A DNA stretch of 64,000 nt from Tubulanus polymorphus (lineage: Eukaryota > Nemertea > Palaeonemertea > Tubulaniformes > Tubulanidae). The DNA is taken from NCBI RefSeq assembly GCF_964204645.1, contig NC_134026.1:28972650-29036649 (forward strand), written 5' to 3'. The translations under genes were made by a program, and so were the position numbers. Positions 1 to 27,500 of the stretch are shown in pieces (within the stretch, counting starts at the first letter, position 1; each line of letters starts with the position of its first letter). Below the pieces are notes generated by a model. That model saw only the letters and a list, made by a program, of their open reading frames with translations, made no database searches and was not told where the DNA came from.

Positions 1-75
1 TCAATAGGTTTGTATTGTAAAATACCAAGATTTCACCCTTTCGTTAGAACATTTCCAAAATGTAATTTGATGTAA

Positions 76-6695
<6,620 letters not shown>

Positions 6696-9100
6696 ACCCA
6701 CCACATATATATATATATACATCATTACCTCACTGAACTCATATGTTATGAATGTTTTGTATGATTCTGCGAATGTTTTGTTTCTTTTAAAAAATGTGTT
6801 CTTGATGACAGTTGGAAACGTGACATTGATTTTCATAACATTCCCACTTTGTAACCCTGTATCCATGTTGTACTGAATATTAAAAAACACTGAAAATTGA
6901 AACGAAAAACTTAGTAATACCTGGAAACAGTTGTTGCCATACTTTTTGTGTTACCATAATTCTAACAAAAGTCTAGAATTACTCAGTAAGGCATTAATTA
7001 TATTGGTAGGTCAAGAGACTTTAAATGAAAATACTGTATATCAGTTATAATGAAATGTCCCGGTAGTTATCTATAAAACAGATGGCTCCTGATCGAGCAC
7101 ATATCAGTCAATGAAAATAAAATCAAGCCCAAATCTATTATAACCTAGGCTGAAATGTATAATTACATGTACTTATAAATGTCATGAAATGTATATAAAT
7201 GTGGATGTTACTCATCATTTTCATTTCAAATCTTCAGTTATCATCATCTTCATATTCCATTTCGTATTTTGCCTAATTTCGGTGCTTTTAACATTGTTTA
7301 ATGTAAATCTTTATTTTACCCGCTATACTGAGAACCAGAAAACGTATTATGAACTGTAGTTAATGTACATGTATATAGAGCATATTATATTTTGCAGCAG
7401 CTGATTCTGGTCAATTTGCGATTATAGGCTAGTCAAACTAAAACTATGAGATAGTTTAATTAATCAACCCCAGTGAAAAATCATTTTGAAGTACTGGTAA
7501 ATGGTAGATTATGGAATAAAGAAATAAGACAATATCTATTGATGTTATACTAGAGTATCTGCCTTTGGTTTGACTTAACCACAATATAGTAGTAACTGTT
7601 ATACGCTTCACTTGGTCAGCACACTCCTTATTCTATATAATACCCCAATAAGTGATAATTCATGCCCACTAAACCACACACTATTACACAGACATAGATG
7701 TCGTCTTGTTGTTGTTGTTATTGTTGTTTTTTCGACAATATTCCAGTACCGGGTAATGAATTCGAAGAATGATTCTAGATGTAAATTTTTGTACAAAGAA
7801 ATACAGAATGAATTAGATAAGCTAAGATATAACCGATAATAGTTCTGATACTGTATATTGTGAATGTTTGTATAGATCATTATGTATATTAACTGTTGAC
7901 GTTTTAATCATAATAAATACATGCTGCGTGTGTAAGTGAATAGTTTGCTGAAGTAGTTAGAATGATAAGACAGCTTTACATGCTCAATATCATATGAAAT
8001 AGTAGTTGTAGAATTGATTTGCATCATGTATTAGGATCAAGCCATCTCAACCATCAGCATATCCCAGTCGACAACAGCTAGATATGAGTGGTAATTGCTC
8101 ATCTTCTACTAATAACTTTTTAATGGAAATTGCTTGTACTATATGCATGTATGCCTTTTGCAAGTTTGGTTTTATATTTACTAAGGATAGTGTTCACATC
8201 GTGTGCACGTACATGTTTGTTGGTATAATTTTGTTCAGATAAGTGAGCATTTTACATCATCTTTGCTAAGTATTATATTTGGAGACCCACATTATCCCCT
8301 CAACTATGAGCAAGATTTACTTGCGAAGTTCTTTCAAGATGTGTAAATAATCTCACTGATTGAGTTAGGTATTTCATGGAAAAGGTGTATTCTGAAAAAT
8401 TCTCAATTTATAACAGCAACAAGAGGTCTGGAAACTACAACCACTATGCACAGATGGTCATGATATGAACGTATTTTATGCATCCATCTCCCATGTCAAT
8501 TTAAGCCCCGAATATGTTTGTCTTTGATGCAGCAATTTTGAATTTTTTATTCTTGAAATTAATGAAATTTTCTTTATGATGACTTTCTAAATGATTCTCA
8601 TTGTCTCATCACTGACTGCAAAAATCACGAAAACCAGTTCTTACGAGTGGATTAAACTTCATACATACAGTTGGCAAAAATACGTGGTAAGGAATTAATG
8701 GTAGGACTTGTTGAGACAACATTGTTTTATAATTATAAAGAGTTTATGTGACAGGAATGTTTTTTAAGTTGATCCACCCAAATGCTGGTATATATTTATG
8801 ATTGTTTAACTGTAAGATTACAGTAGTAACAATAAATAGTTTAATACATGTTATACAAACGTTTGACTTTCACTCACTGCTGATCATGGCTTTTATTTCA
8901 ATGACTTCAAAATCAGTCCCAAATATGGTTGTATATCTGCAGGCCTGTAGTCACGAAGGATTCTTTCACGCGGGAACCCATACAGCTCGAGCCTGTTCAG
9001 CTGAAAAACGTCGAAGGCTGACCACTGCCTCTCAATCTCCACATCTATACTTAATTTCTGTACATAAATACTAATTGATTGATAAATAAAGAGTTTTGCT
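6696..9100 (+). other. Probable USP32 3' UTR and downstream flank
   Basis: AT-rich DNA after the USP32 stop without a credible coding exon. Candidate AATAAA signals on this strand lie at 7912-7917 and 9085-9090. A CAATAAA overlaps the stop itself (6690s) and is an unlikely cleavage signal. The several short ORFs here have no family signature. Confidence 0.5.
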
Positions 9101-12100
9101 AAAAATGAAATGTATTATGGAAAAGTTTTATAAAGAGAGAGACTTTTGACCGCCAAGCTCAGATGTTTAATAAATATTTGTAGCGATAATTCCAAAATTA
9201 TTGACTCATATATTTTATATAAATAGAATCTTCGGTGACTGTCTTGAACCTGCCACTGGATCACGTCTAAAATTTACATTATCAGGATGATCGAGCCACT
9301 GTGTAGAAAGAGGGCAGTAGCCTCAAAGCGTCCAATCGAATAAAGATCCTTGGATCAGAAATGAAGACTTGACGGCACAAGTTTTGAAACATTTATACCA
9401 CATGATACATTTTATTAAGCTTTATGTAATATTACTACAAATGAATGCTTGCAATGTGCCCCAACATATTTTTATACTTACATGATTAGAAGTTTATACA
9501 ACAAAACAATATGGTCTATAAAATTAGAAGATTTATGGTAGCAGGCACATTCAAGGCCAAGCCATCACGACAATAGCTTCCATTAAAGACATTGAAAACT
9601 GAATAGTGAAAAAAAATTATGTCGGTTTGAACATTGATTTCTCAACTCATGTGATACTTGTATATTACTGACCATTGCAGCCATTCAGATAGAAATAATC
9701 AATTAGGACTATACAGTAGATCACAATACAGGTAGATCACAACTTTGTCTTACCCTCACCTGAGCAGTGATGTATTTGGTGACGAATAATCAACCACTTT
9801 GACACATCAATCATCAGTAACAATTATGATAGAATTTAGTACAACCTAACAAAGCATGTCACCGGTCATCTGAGGCCAGCGACTTACTTCGATGTGGGGC
9901 TTCAATCTGGTGGTTAGATAACTTTAAACCCTGCATCTTCGGTGAAACTAGACTAACATAATTTATTGTTTGAGAACCCGTACATTGACCACAGATTCAT
10001 AAATATATACTTGTGGATTATTCCCAAAAACAACTACCGCTACTCATCTATAAAACCTTCACAACCTGATTTTGAAATAGCACATATCCATTCTCTCCTG
10101 GTAGTGATTATTGAAACAAATGAACAAATTACTGCAAAACCTGCTTCACAAAAGTGGCTAATTGTAGGATTGGTCTGTGTGTATAAATGGAAAAAAATAC
10201 AGTGATATTTCTAAAGGGAAACCTCACAAGTTTATAGACATAGTTCAGGTACCCAACATCGGAATTCTAATAGGGAAAGAAGGATCTCGATATCTAGTCG
10301 GGACATCATTCATAGCAAACAACATGATTATAACAGTACGGACATAGCTTTTTACTAAGTATCGCTAAGAAAAATTTTCATAAAAATAATCTTTTGAAAC
10401 TATACAATATGTCTTCTGCCGACTTTAATACATACAAATATACAATCATCGTATTATCAATAATAATATAATAATAATAATAATAATAATAATAGTAAAC
10501 AACACATATTGAGTTTTAAGACATAGATAACAGTGTTAGTTCTCTCTAGGGGCTTTAGCTTTTTGGATTTCATACTTTGTGCAAGGTTAATTTATAAATC
10601 CACCTTATGAAGCCGCCCATGCACTACATTCTATATCAACACAAGCCAGTGAGGATCAAGTCTCAAACAATCCTCATAGTGCTGCCTCCTTCACTTTAAG
10701 TACAATAATACATGCACATTTCACAATACCCGTTCTTCAACATTCTTCCAGTATCCTCAACCGTCCAGGTTTCTCAGCAAGGAGGCTAGGCAAGTGAATC
10801 TACTGTCGGTATATACATTCTTATATTTCTCCTGACATTTTAGAAATGCAGTGATATTCATTGAAATACGGTACTCAAAACCAAGCTATTTATAAGTCAT
10901 TTTACAAAAACTATGTGACACTGGTTTCACATGAGTATATTGATTGGTTGCAAGACAAAACAAATTGTAATTTTTTTGTTTTTGTGTCTCTCCATTTAAT
11001 CAATCCAAAAAAAAATGCGAGATTCCCTTGCAGAAGGCAGTGGGAGCTATTCGACATAAGGTGAATCTTGGAGGAATCCCCAAGAGTGAATCTGGTGGCA
11101 TCACCATCACAATCTATATAAAATCATTAGTGATTACGCAATTTTTTCAATTCAAAAACCTAGTCAACAGTTGTAATCATTACACACTGCCTCCACATAT
11201 CATTATCTAATTGAAAAAGAAAGAATGCAGATTCAGATAACAGAATTAGTTTAAAATCATTTGCGTTATTAAAACATGGTAAAACAAACAATATATCTTT
11301 GTTTATCGATTAATAACATTTCATTTTTGTGAGTCGATTTATTTACACATGACGTCGACGGTTTCTAAAAAAACGACAAACCGTTTTATATCAGATAAAG
11401 AGCCACTAAGCACCGTATAAAAAGACTATATTAGAGACAACCATTAAACGCGTGACAGGCTTACGTTTTCAGGACAACAATAATTCAAATCAAAATATGA
11501 TGAAAGTGACGTGTTTTTTATTTTTTCATTGAAAAAGGTGGCTGAAACTGGCAGTAAACAGCTATGATATCGACTCGAAAAAAGTAGCTTACTATCGATA
11601 TCAAGACTTTGTGGCTATAAATTTCATCAACTCATAATCTGTCATTTTCAGTCGTTCACATGGCGGATACTCATCCCTTTTCCTTCTTTCATTCACTAAC
11701 TGTTCAGCGTCAATCTACCAACCGATCATCTGCCGATGTCTCAATAGTTTATAGGACGATTCTTCGACTATGATGATGCCGTTCGCTGAGTATATAAAAT
11801 CGTTTTTTTTTTCCACAGTAGAACACCGATTATAAAAAGGTAGCTAGCAGAGATGAATCGATGATTTCTGGCGAGTGATCGAATGAGAAATACTCTTCTT
11901 GAACCTGGGAAAATATCATAAATACGAAATATCAGCAAAACAATACATCGTTAATCCATATCCGCCCAGATCCGTAATCCATAACCACCCAGCCATAGAC
12001 GCAACACTCAGAGTACACATACTAACACTAATTAAATTTCTAAAATGGAATGTGCCAATTCAGAATGACTTGTTTGCTGATGCGAACGTTTAGATCATTC

Positions 12101-12212
12101 TGAATAGGAATAGTCTAAATTTAGAACATTCTAAATATGAACGCAGCTTAAGCGCCCCATGCTATATTCATGCAGCTAATCCAATGTAGTTTATACTAAC
12201 CAGGCTTATAAA
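9101..12212. other. Convergent interval between USP32 and ERK; probable ERK 3' UTR, no gene seen
   Basis: No ORF above about 80 codons and no domain signature. ERK transcription enters from the right, so part is likely ERK 3' UTR. Minus-strand AATAAA candidates occur near 11338-11343 and 9411. An AAT microsatellite lies at 10460-10494. Confidence 0.5.
10460..10494. repeat. AAT trinucleotide microsatellite
   Basis: Near-perfect run of ATA/ATT triplets with one early interruption. Confidence 0.9.
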
Positions 12213-19595
<7,383 letters not shown>

Positions 19596-19709
19596 GATGT
19601 CAATTTACGATCAGATGATTGATCGCTCTACGTCATTGGTTTGTGTGTGAAACGTCATCGTCGCTAATTGGTTCATGACGTCAGTGCGCAATATTTTGAT
19701 TGAAACAAA
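19596..19709. promoter_or_regulatory. Bidirectional ERK/EMG1 promoter with CRE and two inverted CCAAT boxes
   Basis: Only 114 bp separate the two divergent start codons. Within it are a perfect palindromic CRE (TGACGTCA, 19676-19683) and two ATTGG (inverted CCAAT) boxes at 19635-19639 and 19667-19671. There is no TATA box. Both genes begin ATGGCGGC, the core of a YY1-type element, one on each strand. These features are typical of TATA-less, bidirectional housekeeping promoters; function is inferred. Confidence 0.75.
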
Positions 19710-21140
19710 ATGGCGGCCCCCATGTCGGAGCGTGATGAGGATAAAATTCGACTTCCAAACCATTTGAGGAAGTTACATGACCGTGATCAAGCAAAAAGAC
19801 TAATTGTAGTGTTGGAAAATGCATCTCTTGAAACTGTGAAAGTGAGAAAATAGAAATTATTTATTGTGAATTGTGCAAAAATAGCTAAAAACTGCCGTTT
19901 CCGAGTTCAGTCAATTCAAATTACAAATCAATGTATTGTAGTTTATTGACGCAGATTATATCTAACATTTTTAACAAAGGTTGTAAATCATTTATTTGTA
20001 CTTTTTCAAAAAGGTGGGAAAAAATTTTGAGCTGCTTACCTGTGATAAACATAAAAAGTTGATGGCAAAATTCAAAAGAGATCCAGCAGTGATGCGACCA
20101 GATATTGCTCATCAGGTAATATTGATGGGGTCAATCATTCATAACAAATTTAAGTAATTGTTTGTGACATGTAGAATACTTTAAACTGTTTACTTATTCA
20201 ATTCAATCGAAGAATTGATCGTTCATCCAGTATCTTATTTGCAGTGTTTGCTGATGCTCATGGACAGTCCTCTGAACCGTGCTGGTCTATTGCAAGTTTA
20301 CATACGAACAGCAAAAAATGTTCTCATTGAAATTAACCCGCAAACTCGAATTCCCAGGACTTTCGATAGGTTTTGTGGACTCATGGGTGAGCTAATGTTC
20401 CATAGTAATATCAGCTGAAGGCTGGTAGTCAATTGTGAAGTTTTAAAATCTCTTTTTTATCATGTACATTTTAGTTCAGCTGTTACACAAACTCAGTATT
20501 CACTCTGCTGATGGAAATCAAAAATTACTTAAGGTAATTTTGTTTTATATGACTAGTAGGCCTACTGACCAGAAAAAGACATTTTGTTGATTTCATTGCT
20601 GGGGCTAGATCCGGGGCCAATGTGAAGGTCTTACCAAATGTATGTACCGATATGGCTAATGTATCTACAAAGTGGTGCTCTTTAATCTTAAATTTTTGAG
20701 AGTAAGGTATTACAAAAGTCTCATGAGATCCCCTTGGGTTGGATCTACACCCGATTGCACTCAGGATTCACATGTGTATTAATTTCAGGTGATTAAGAAT
20801 CCTGTATCACAGCATTTACCTACTGGATGTATGAAAGTAGCTATGTCCTTTAGTGCAAAGCAAGTGGTTGAACCCAAAACTTTAGTTCCTGAAGATGCAC
20901 CAATAGTTATTGTAATTGGGGCTATGGCACATGGAAGTGTAAGTAATGAATGTGAAATCGTTTGGACCCACAAATTTGTGTTTTGTAAGAAAGAAGAAAA
21001 TTTTATTTTCATCGTTTTTATTTTAGGTTGATGTGGATTATACAGAAAAGACATATTCCATTAGTAATTATCCACTATCTGGGGCTCTGACTTGTGCCAA
21101 GATTTGTAATGCATTTGAAGAAGTCTGGAAAATTTTATAG
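19710..21140 (+). CDS. EMG1: EMG1/NEP1, 18S rRNA pseudouridine N1-methyltransferase, complete, six exons
   Basis: Exons: 19710-19841, 20014-20115, 20245-20386, 20475-20533, 20789-20938, 21027-21140. They give 699 nt, 232 residues, with intact frame. EMG1 is a SPOUT-fold, SAM-dependent enzyme of the small-subunit processome that N1-methylates a conserved pseudouridine in 18S rRNA and is needed for 40S maturation. Family blocks seen: [18 protein letters not shown], the nearly invariant [51 protein letters not shown], the SAM-binding VIGAMAHG, and the C-terminal [15 protein letters not shown]...FEEVW. Length matches the family. A polyadenylation signal lies 40 nt past the stop (21180-21185). Confidence 0.97.
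20598..20755. mobile_element. Possible decayed hAT-like MITE in EMG1 intron 4
   Basis: The left edge GGGGCTAGATCCGGGG and right edge GGGTTGGATCTACACCC are loosely complementary and resemble the CAGRGGCGGATCCAG end of the clearer element at 22744-23098. Ends are degenerate, so this is tentative. Confidence 0.3.
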
Positions 21141-21179
21141 CAGTGTATTTATGAATAATAATCAACAATATTATACAAA

Positions 21180-21185
21180 AATAAA
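21180..21185 (+). terminator. EMG1 polyadenylation signal AATAAA
   Basis: Canonical hexamer 40 nt after the EMG1 stop, the first downstream. Confidence 0.7.
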
Positions 21186-21507
21186 TATTCGTGGTTGTAT
21201 TTCACAGCTTGTCCGATAAAATGTTTCGCCTGGTATGTGGATTTTCGGGGTTCGAACTCTATACGCGGTCGGTTGAGGTGCATGCAATAAATTGCTATGG
21301 AAAGGAACAAATTATTTTTGTGACAAGATGATGATAATTTATATACATTTGATTATGGTTTTCTGATTGACACCTAATTAAAGAGCTCTATTTCGGTGGA
21401 ACGTTCAGTGGTAGCATGGACGTATGAATTCAATTATATAATCCATTCCACATGTTCCAAGGCGGTAGTGACGTTTATGGCGCATAATTTGACGGCCCTT
21501 CTTTCTT

Positions 21508-24500
21508 GTGAAAAAAGCCTTCCTCCGGAGCACCGGAGTCGTTGATAAGATGGGTCCTCGGCGAAAATCATATAAACTCCGACTTGCCAGCAGTGATTTT
21601 TATGAAAATCCGAATTATCAAGGTGTTAAATCTGAGGTAGGTTTGACGTCCGTTAAATGCGCAGGGGAAAATCCAGGAACAAAAATAAAACAAACAAACA
21701 AAACTGATCCGGCCTCACTGACCGTGCACAAGAAGACAGGACTTCGCCCCTGTTTTGAGCCATATAATTAGCAGCTATTCACTCCTCGGGCATAGGACGC
21801 ATTCCACATAGGGCACATTGTTTGGATTAAGAGGAGTTCCTTTATGAGTCAACTACAGATAGATTTCTATAGGTAGATCAATTAGGCCTATATAGACTTC
21901 CTTCATTAGGGTGAAACATAGGTCATTCACTCATTGTGAGTTGAAAATATTTGGACAGTGAATCAAGTTCACATTTATATAAGACACACATTGCCAGAAA
22001 TGTGAACAAGCCTATTGGATTAGATTTTAATTTTGCTGTTTAGAGATGTATAAGGTAAGAATTATTTGACTAAAATTTGAAAATAATTGATAAAGCGATA
22101 AACTGGAAATCCCCTCATATGATAGAAATGACCCTATTTACAATAGAAAAGAATACCGTACCGGTATATATTTTCTATCTAATCCAGCCCCTGGTATTTC
22201 ATTTGTGAACAGAGAGAGGCTACCCTGAAGTTAGTCTGAATACCAGTCGTTGTTACCTGTTCCCTACAACGGTTGTTTGTGGAACGACAGCTAGGTACTA
22301 GACTACCCTGAAGTGACCCTTGATAATCTTTTGCAACTCATGGTATCGGAAAGATCAGGAAATTATTTCCGTGTGAAGTTCGTCAAAACCTGTTTTATTT
22401 AAATTTCCGTTTAAATTCTAGTTTGTGAAGAATGGACGCGAAGTCGGCACTTTCGATAACCCGGCGTACTACGACGCAGATGAGGGAGAGGAACACGTCT
22501 ATCAAGATCCAGTTGATCCATCTGGAATTAATCTCGCTGATAACAGCGGGAAAAATTACGGTAATTACAGTCTTCAATCAAACATCCTGAAAAAAAGATG
22601 TATAACACTGTTCACTTGGATAATCAATAGTGGCGATCATAGACCATTTGGGCCAAGTCAAACTGGCCGGGACAAGTCCTGAGTCAGATTTTGCCTGTGC
22701 CTTTCTTAGAGAGCGCATTCACACCTAAATCACTCACTCGTCAGGGGCGGATCCAGGGGGATGGGTAGACAGTATTGGAAGGATATTTAAGGGCACCTTT
22801 CTGATCTTAGGGCACACCCAGTATCCAGGTCAATGCGAGTGCCGAAGGCGCGAAGTCCTTCGAAGGGGGTATGGGGCCCTCCCCCAGAAAATTTTGAAAA
22901 TATGGTACCATTTAAAGGCTTTTAGAGGACTTCTAGAGACTAATTCAGAGCAATCCAGAATAAACGACCCTGACACGGAATTAGCGGTTGCTGAAATAAT
23001 GCCTTTAAAAATATTGCCGGTGAAATTTCGAAGGGCACTTAACAATTTATTCTAGACCGTATTGGGCAATACGGCTAATACGGTCTGGATCCGCCTCTGC
23101 TCGTTACAAAAATGCTATCATTGCTACACAAGTGAAGTGAGCACTTCCAGAACCATTGACATGTGCAAAATTTAGTACGTCTACTGACCGAAAACATCCT
23201 GGGCCAAATTGTGTCTGGGTGAAAAATGCTTGTGATATCATGGCTAATCTCTCATGTATTACGTAATTAGGTTATTATGAAGGCGTTCAACCCAATAATG
23301 ACGATGATCCTCATTTATACCAAGAATTGAACATTCGTCGACCAGTTCCAGTTTACCGGAAATCCGAGGAAAAAAGTAACTCTGGTTGTAGTTCAAAATG
23401 TATTAAAGTATCTGTTGCTGTTATGGTGATTGTTGTTCTTGCTGTCATCGCTGTTGTAGTGTACTTTTTAGGTAGGTAAAATGTTCTACGTAAGCTGGGA
23501 TTTTAGTGGGGCTTTATCCATCCTTTAACGCATAACATTGTCTTTTGGTGTCTGCAAAAATATTGAAAATCAAGCTAGATTTCTCATCAATTCACTATAG
23601 TTTACACATCTATAATCATTGTGTTAGCAATGATCAACTTAAATAATATGTATACAATATTTTGAAAGGAATGGCAAATTTTCAGAGGGGCGAATGTAAA
23701 AGTGAAAGGGGTGGCAGCTCCTCTAAATCCTCTTGTAGAAATTGCTGCTGATACCATTTGCATCTATTTTTTGTATAATATTCGTATAGCGGTATCTTGA
23801 ATAAAACTTGCAGGTTTTCACGATACTGGAACTGAAAGTACCACGACACCAGCTCCTCCTAAACCAGGTAGGTCTATACACACCATTTCAGATTGGTGCA
23901 ATGAAAAAACAATACATTTTGTTCATGGTCGATGTCATAATATTTCAGCTCCTCAATTTGAAGTGGATTTCAGAATCGATGATATGAGCTATTCTCCAGC
24001 TTTATCAAATCCTGCTAAGCAAGAATATAAGAGTTTGGCGAAAGAAGTTGAAAAAAATGTAAATAAAGCAATTCTTGTTGGATGATCATTCATTATTTTA
24101 TTGTTTGATGAACAAAACTTTCTTCTATCAATATATTTCAGTTAGATACCATCTACAAGAACAGTAATATCGGGCCATCCTATGATTATAGCAAAGTTAC
24201 ACAGTTTAGGTCAGTATTTCGAATGAAAGGTAATCTACCGGGAAGAACAAAATTCTTACCGTAGTCTACATTTGTATATTATAGCCAAGGAAGCGTAAAA
24301 GTTAAATATGATGTATTTATGAAGTCTCCACCTCCTGGAACGAAACCAACCGTAATTACAAAAGATACTATATCTCAAGTGCTTGTGAAAGAAGTGAAGG
24401 AAAAAGGCAGTTTTGGTCGCTTTTCAGTGGATCCAAATACAATCAAAGTTAAAGGTACTGGCTTAATACTAAATGTAATTTCGATGTGAAAATTGATACA

Positions 24501-27500
24501 AATTTAAAGTGTCCATTGATGATCTATTTAGACATTGTGAAAACTTCAACTGCACCAATGCCAAGTACATCTGAAATGGTTACTTCAAGTTCAACTTTAC
24601 CAAAGATGATGTCTACAACACCTGGTAAAACCTCTGACATGAGTTCAACAACACCTGTATCAGGGATGTCTACAAAACCTGGTAAAACTCCATACGTGAG
24701 TTCTACAACTCCAGGATCAAAGATGTCTACAACACCTGGTAAAACTCCATACATGAGTTCAACAACTCCAGGATCAAAGATGTCTACAACTCCTGGTAAA
24801 ACTCCATACATGAGTTCAACAACTCCAGGATCAAAGATGTCTACAACACCTGGTAAAACTCCATACATGAGTTCAACAACTCCAGGATCAAAGATGTCTA
24901 CAACACCTGGTAAAACTCCATACATGAGTTCAACAACACCGGTATCAGGGATGTCTACAACACCTGGTAAAACTCCATACATGAGTTCAACAACTCCAGG
25001 ATCAAAGATGTCTACAACACCTGGTAAAACTCCATACATGAGTTCTACAACACCGGTATCAGGGATGTCTACAACACCTGGTAAAACTCCATACATGAGT
25101 TCAACAACTCCAGGATCAAAGATGTCTACAACACCTGGTAAAACTCCATACATGAGTTCAACAACTCCAGGATCAAAGATGTCTACAACTCCTGGTAAAA
25201 CTCCATACATGAGTTCAACAACTCCAGGATCAAAGATGTCTACAACACCTGGTAAAACTCCATACATGAGTTCAACAACTCCAGGATCAAAGATGTCTAC
25301 AACACCTGGTAAAACTCCATACATGAGTTCAACAACTCCAGGATCAAAGATGTCTACAACACCTGGTAAAACTCCATACATGAGTTCAACAACACTGGTA
25401 TCAGGGATGTCTACAACACCTGGTAAAACTCCATACATGAGTTCAACAACACCAGTATCAGGGATGTCTACAACACCTGGTAAAACTCCACGCATGAGTT
25501 CAACAACACCAGGATCAAGGATGTCTACAACACCTGGTAAAACTCCAACAGCTTCAACGACTCCAGCACTAGAATCAACCACTAGTAATATCTCCCAAGG
25601 TACATATAGACTTTGTCTGAATTACTGGAGTACTTGCTTTATATATACGTGTATTATGTAAATGGCTTTGTATTTCAGCTCCTCAGTTTCAAGGAGATTT
25701 CAAGATTGATAATCTGAAATATTCTTCGGCTCTATCTGACCCTACTGGACAAGAGTATAAAAGGTTGGCAAAAGAAGTTGAAACAAATGTAAGTTCTGAT
25801 ATGTTTAGTTTTCTCCCATAAATTTTATGATATTCTAGCATATTTTTATCATAGTGCCTGTGAAGTTAATTTGTGATAAATGATCATTATTAATTGGAAA
25901 ATGTCCATATAAAAGTATTGTTCTCTTCAAATTTCAGTTGGATGTTACCTACAGGAAAAGTGCCATCGGCCAATTTTATGATCGTAGCAAAGTGAAAGAG
26001 TTTAGGTGAGTGATATATGATCTAATACTGACAGAAATTATTTGAAAACATCCTCAAATTGTATAAAAACAAATTATTGAATTTATACCTTGCAGCTCGG
26101 GCAGTGTAAAAGTCAAATATGATGTATTTATGAAGTCTCCGCCCCCTGGAACAAAACCAACCGTAATTACAGACGATACTATATCTCAAGTGCTTGTAAA
26201 AGAAGTGAATGAAAAAGGCAGTTTTGGTCGTTTTTCTGTGGATCCGAATACAATCAGATCTAAAGGTATGAGCATGCTTATGCAGTTTATTCAGGGTAGC
26301 TGAACTAGATAAAATCTTACTAGAAATAAAACGCATATTTTATGAACTTTTTTCCCAGCAGTGATTACTAAAACAACCACAACGACTCAAACTCTGATGG
26401 TAACCACTAAACCCAGTAATAACCAGACTGATCATTCGTATACTGGTGGTTGTACTGAATCTGTTATTATGGGGTCAATCAAAAACCAGTGTAATCAACA
26501 TATTTCATCATTCGTAAGCCTCGCGATTCAAGGTGAACAGAGAAAGCTTTGTGGGTAAGCAACCAATTTAATCTCGCTGATGTCGACTACGGACCTGACT
26601 ATGACTTCTATTTGAAAGCAGTTTTAAGAGCTCAACTACTCTCAAAAGATATTGAAATACTCTCAAAATTGGAATAATTTCTAGTTCATTTTCATGTTAC
26701 TTATCAAATTCTAAACTACTACAATTACAAATATCGGGTAGTCTCTAGTCTGTGACTGTGTGAAATTCATGATTTCTGACTTAAATGGTATTGCATTTTG
26801 TAGCTCTTTCAAGCGCATAGTGAAGTGTCTTGCTACTCATTCAAACTGTTCAACGATGGACATCAATACTTGGCTAATCAGAGTAGAGAATATATTCAAG
26901 ATGTCATTCAGTTTCAACATATCCGACTGTATCGGTAATAACTGTACGATGATAGCTGTGAAAGAATCAGTCGTCGGGTCTTGTTCAGTTTACTACAACA
27001 TCGTTCAAACAAATGTTAATCTTACCAAGCGACAAATTCAGAATGATCGAAGCAAGTTTTGCGAGTAAGTGAAATAATGACTTGTATGTAGGAAAACTTG
27101 CGTTAAACCGCTCCAGTCGGCAAAACGTTTGTTTAAACAAAACAGAAACTGATTGATTGTTCAAGTTTGGATGTTTTACCAAACACCCAACGCGCACTGA
27201 ACAAAAAACATATTAGACAACTCGAAAAGTTTTGGCATTTTTTGGCATAACAAAACACATCAAAAACGTTTTTCCTTGCCATGTGCATTGGGGATAAGTT
27301 GGATCCCTGATTGGAATATTATACATGTTAAACTGTATTTCAACGAAATACTAGATTTCAAAAATCTATGATTTCAGTTCGATGAATCAATTAGAACGTT
27401 GCTTGATGAAGAAACAGTGTACGAAACCTCAGCTATTGACATTGTTTCGGTCCAATCTTGAAAAATATCTGCAGCTGTTCAGAGCATTCAGTCCTTTAGA

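Noticed and set aside
24524-25582. 352-codon minus-strand ORF across the mucin repeat
   Set aside because: It is the antisense shadow of the 57-bp array; a repeat length divisible by three keeps a stop-free frame open in every unit.
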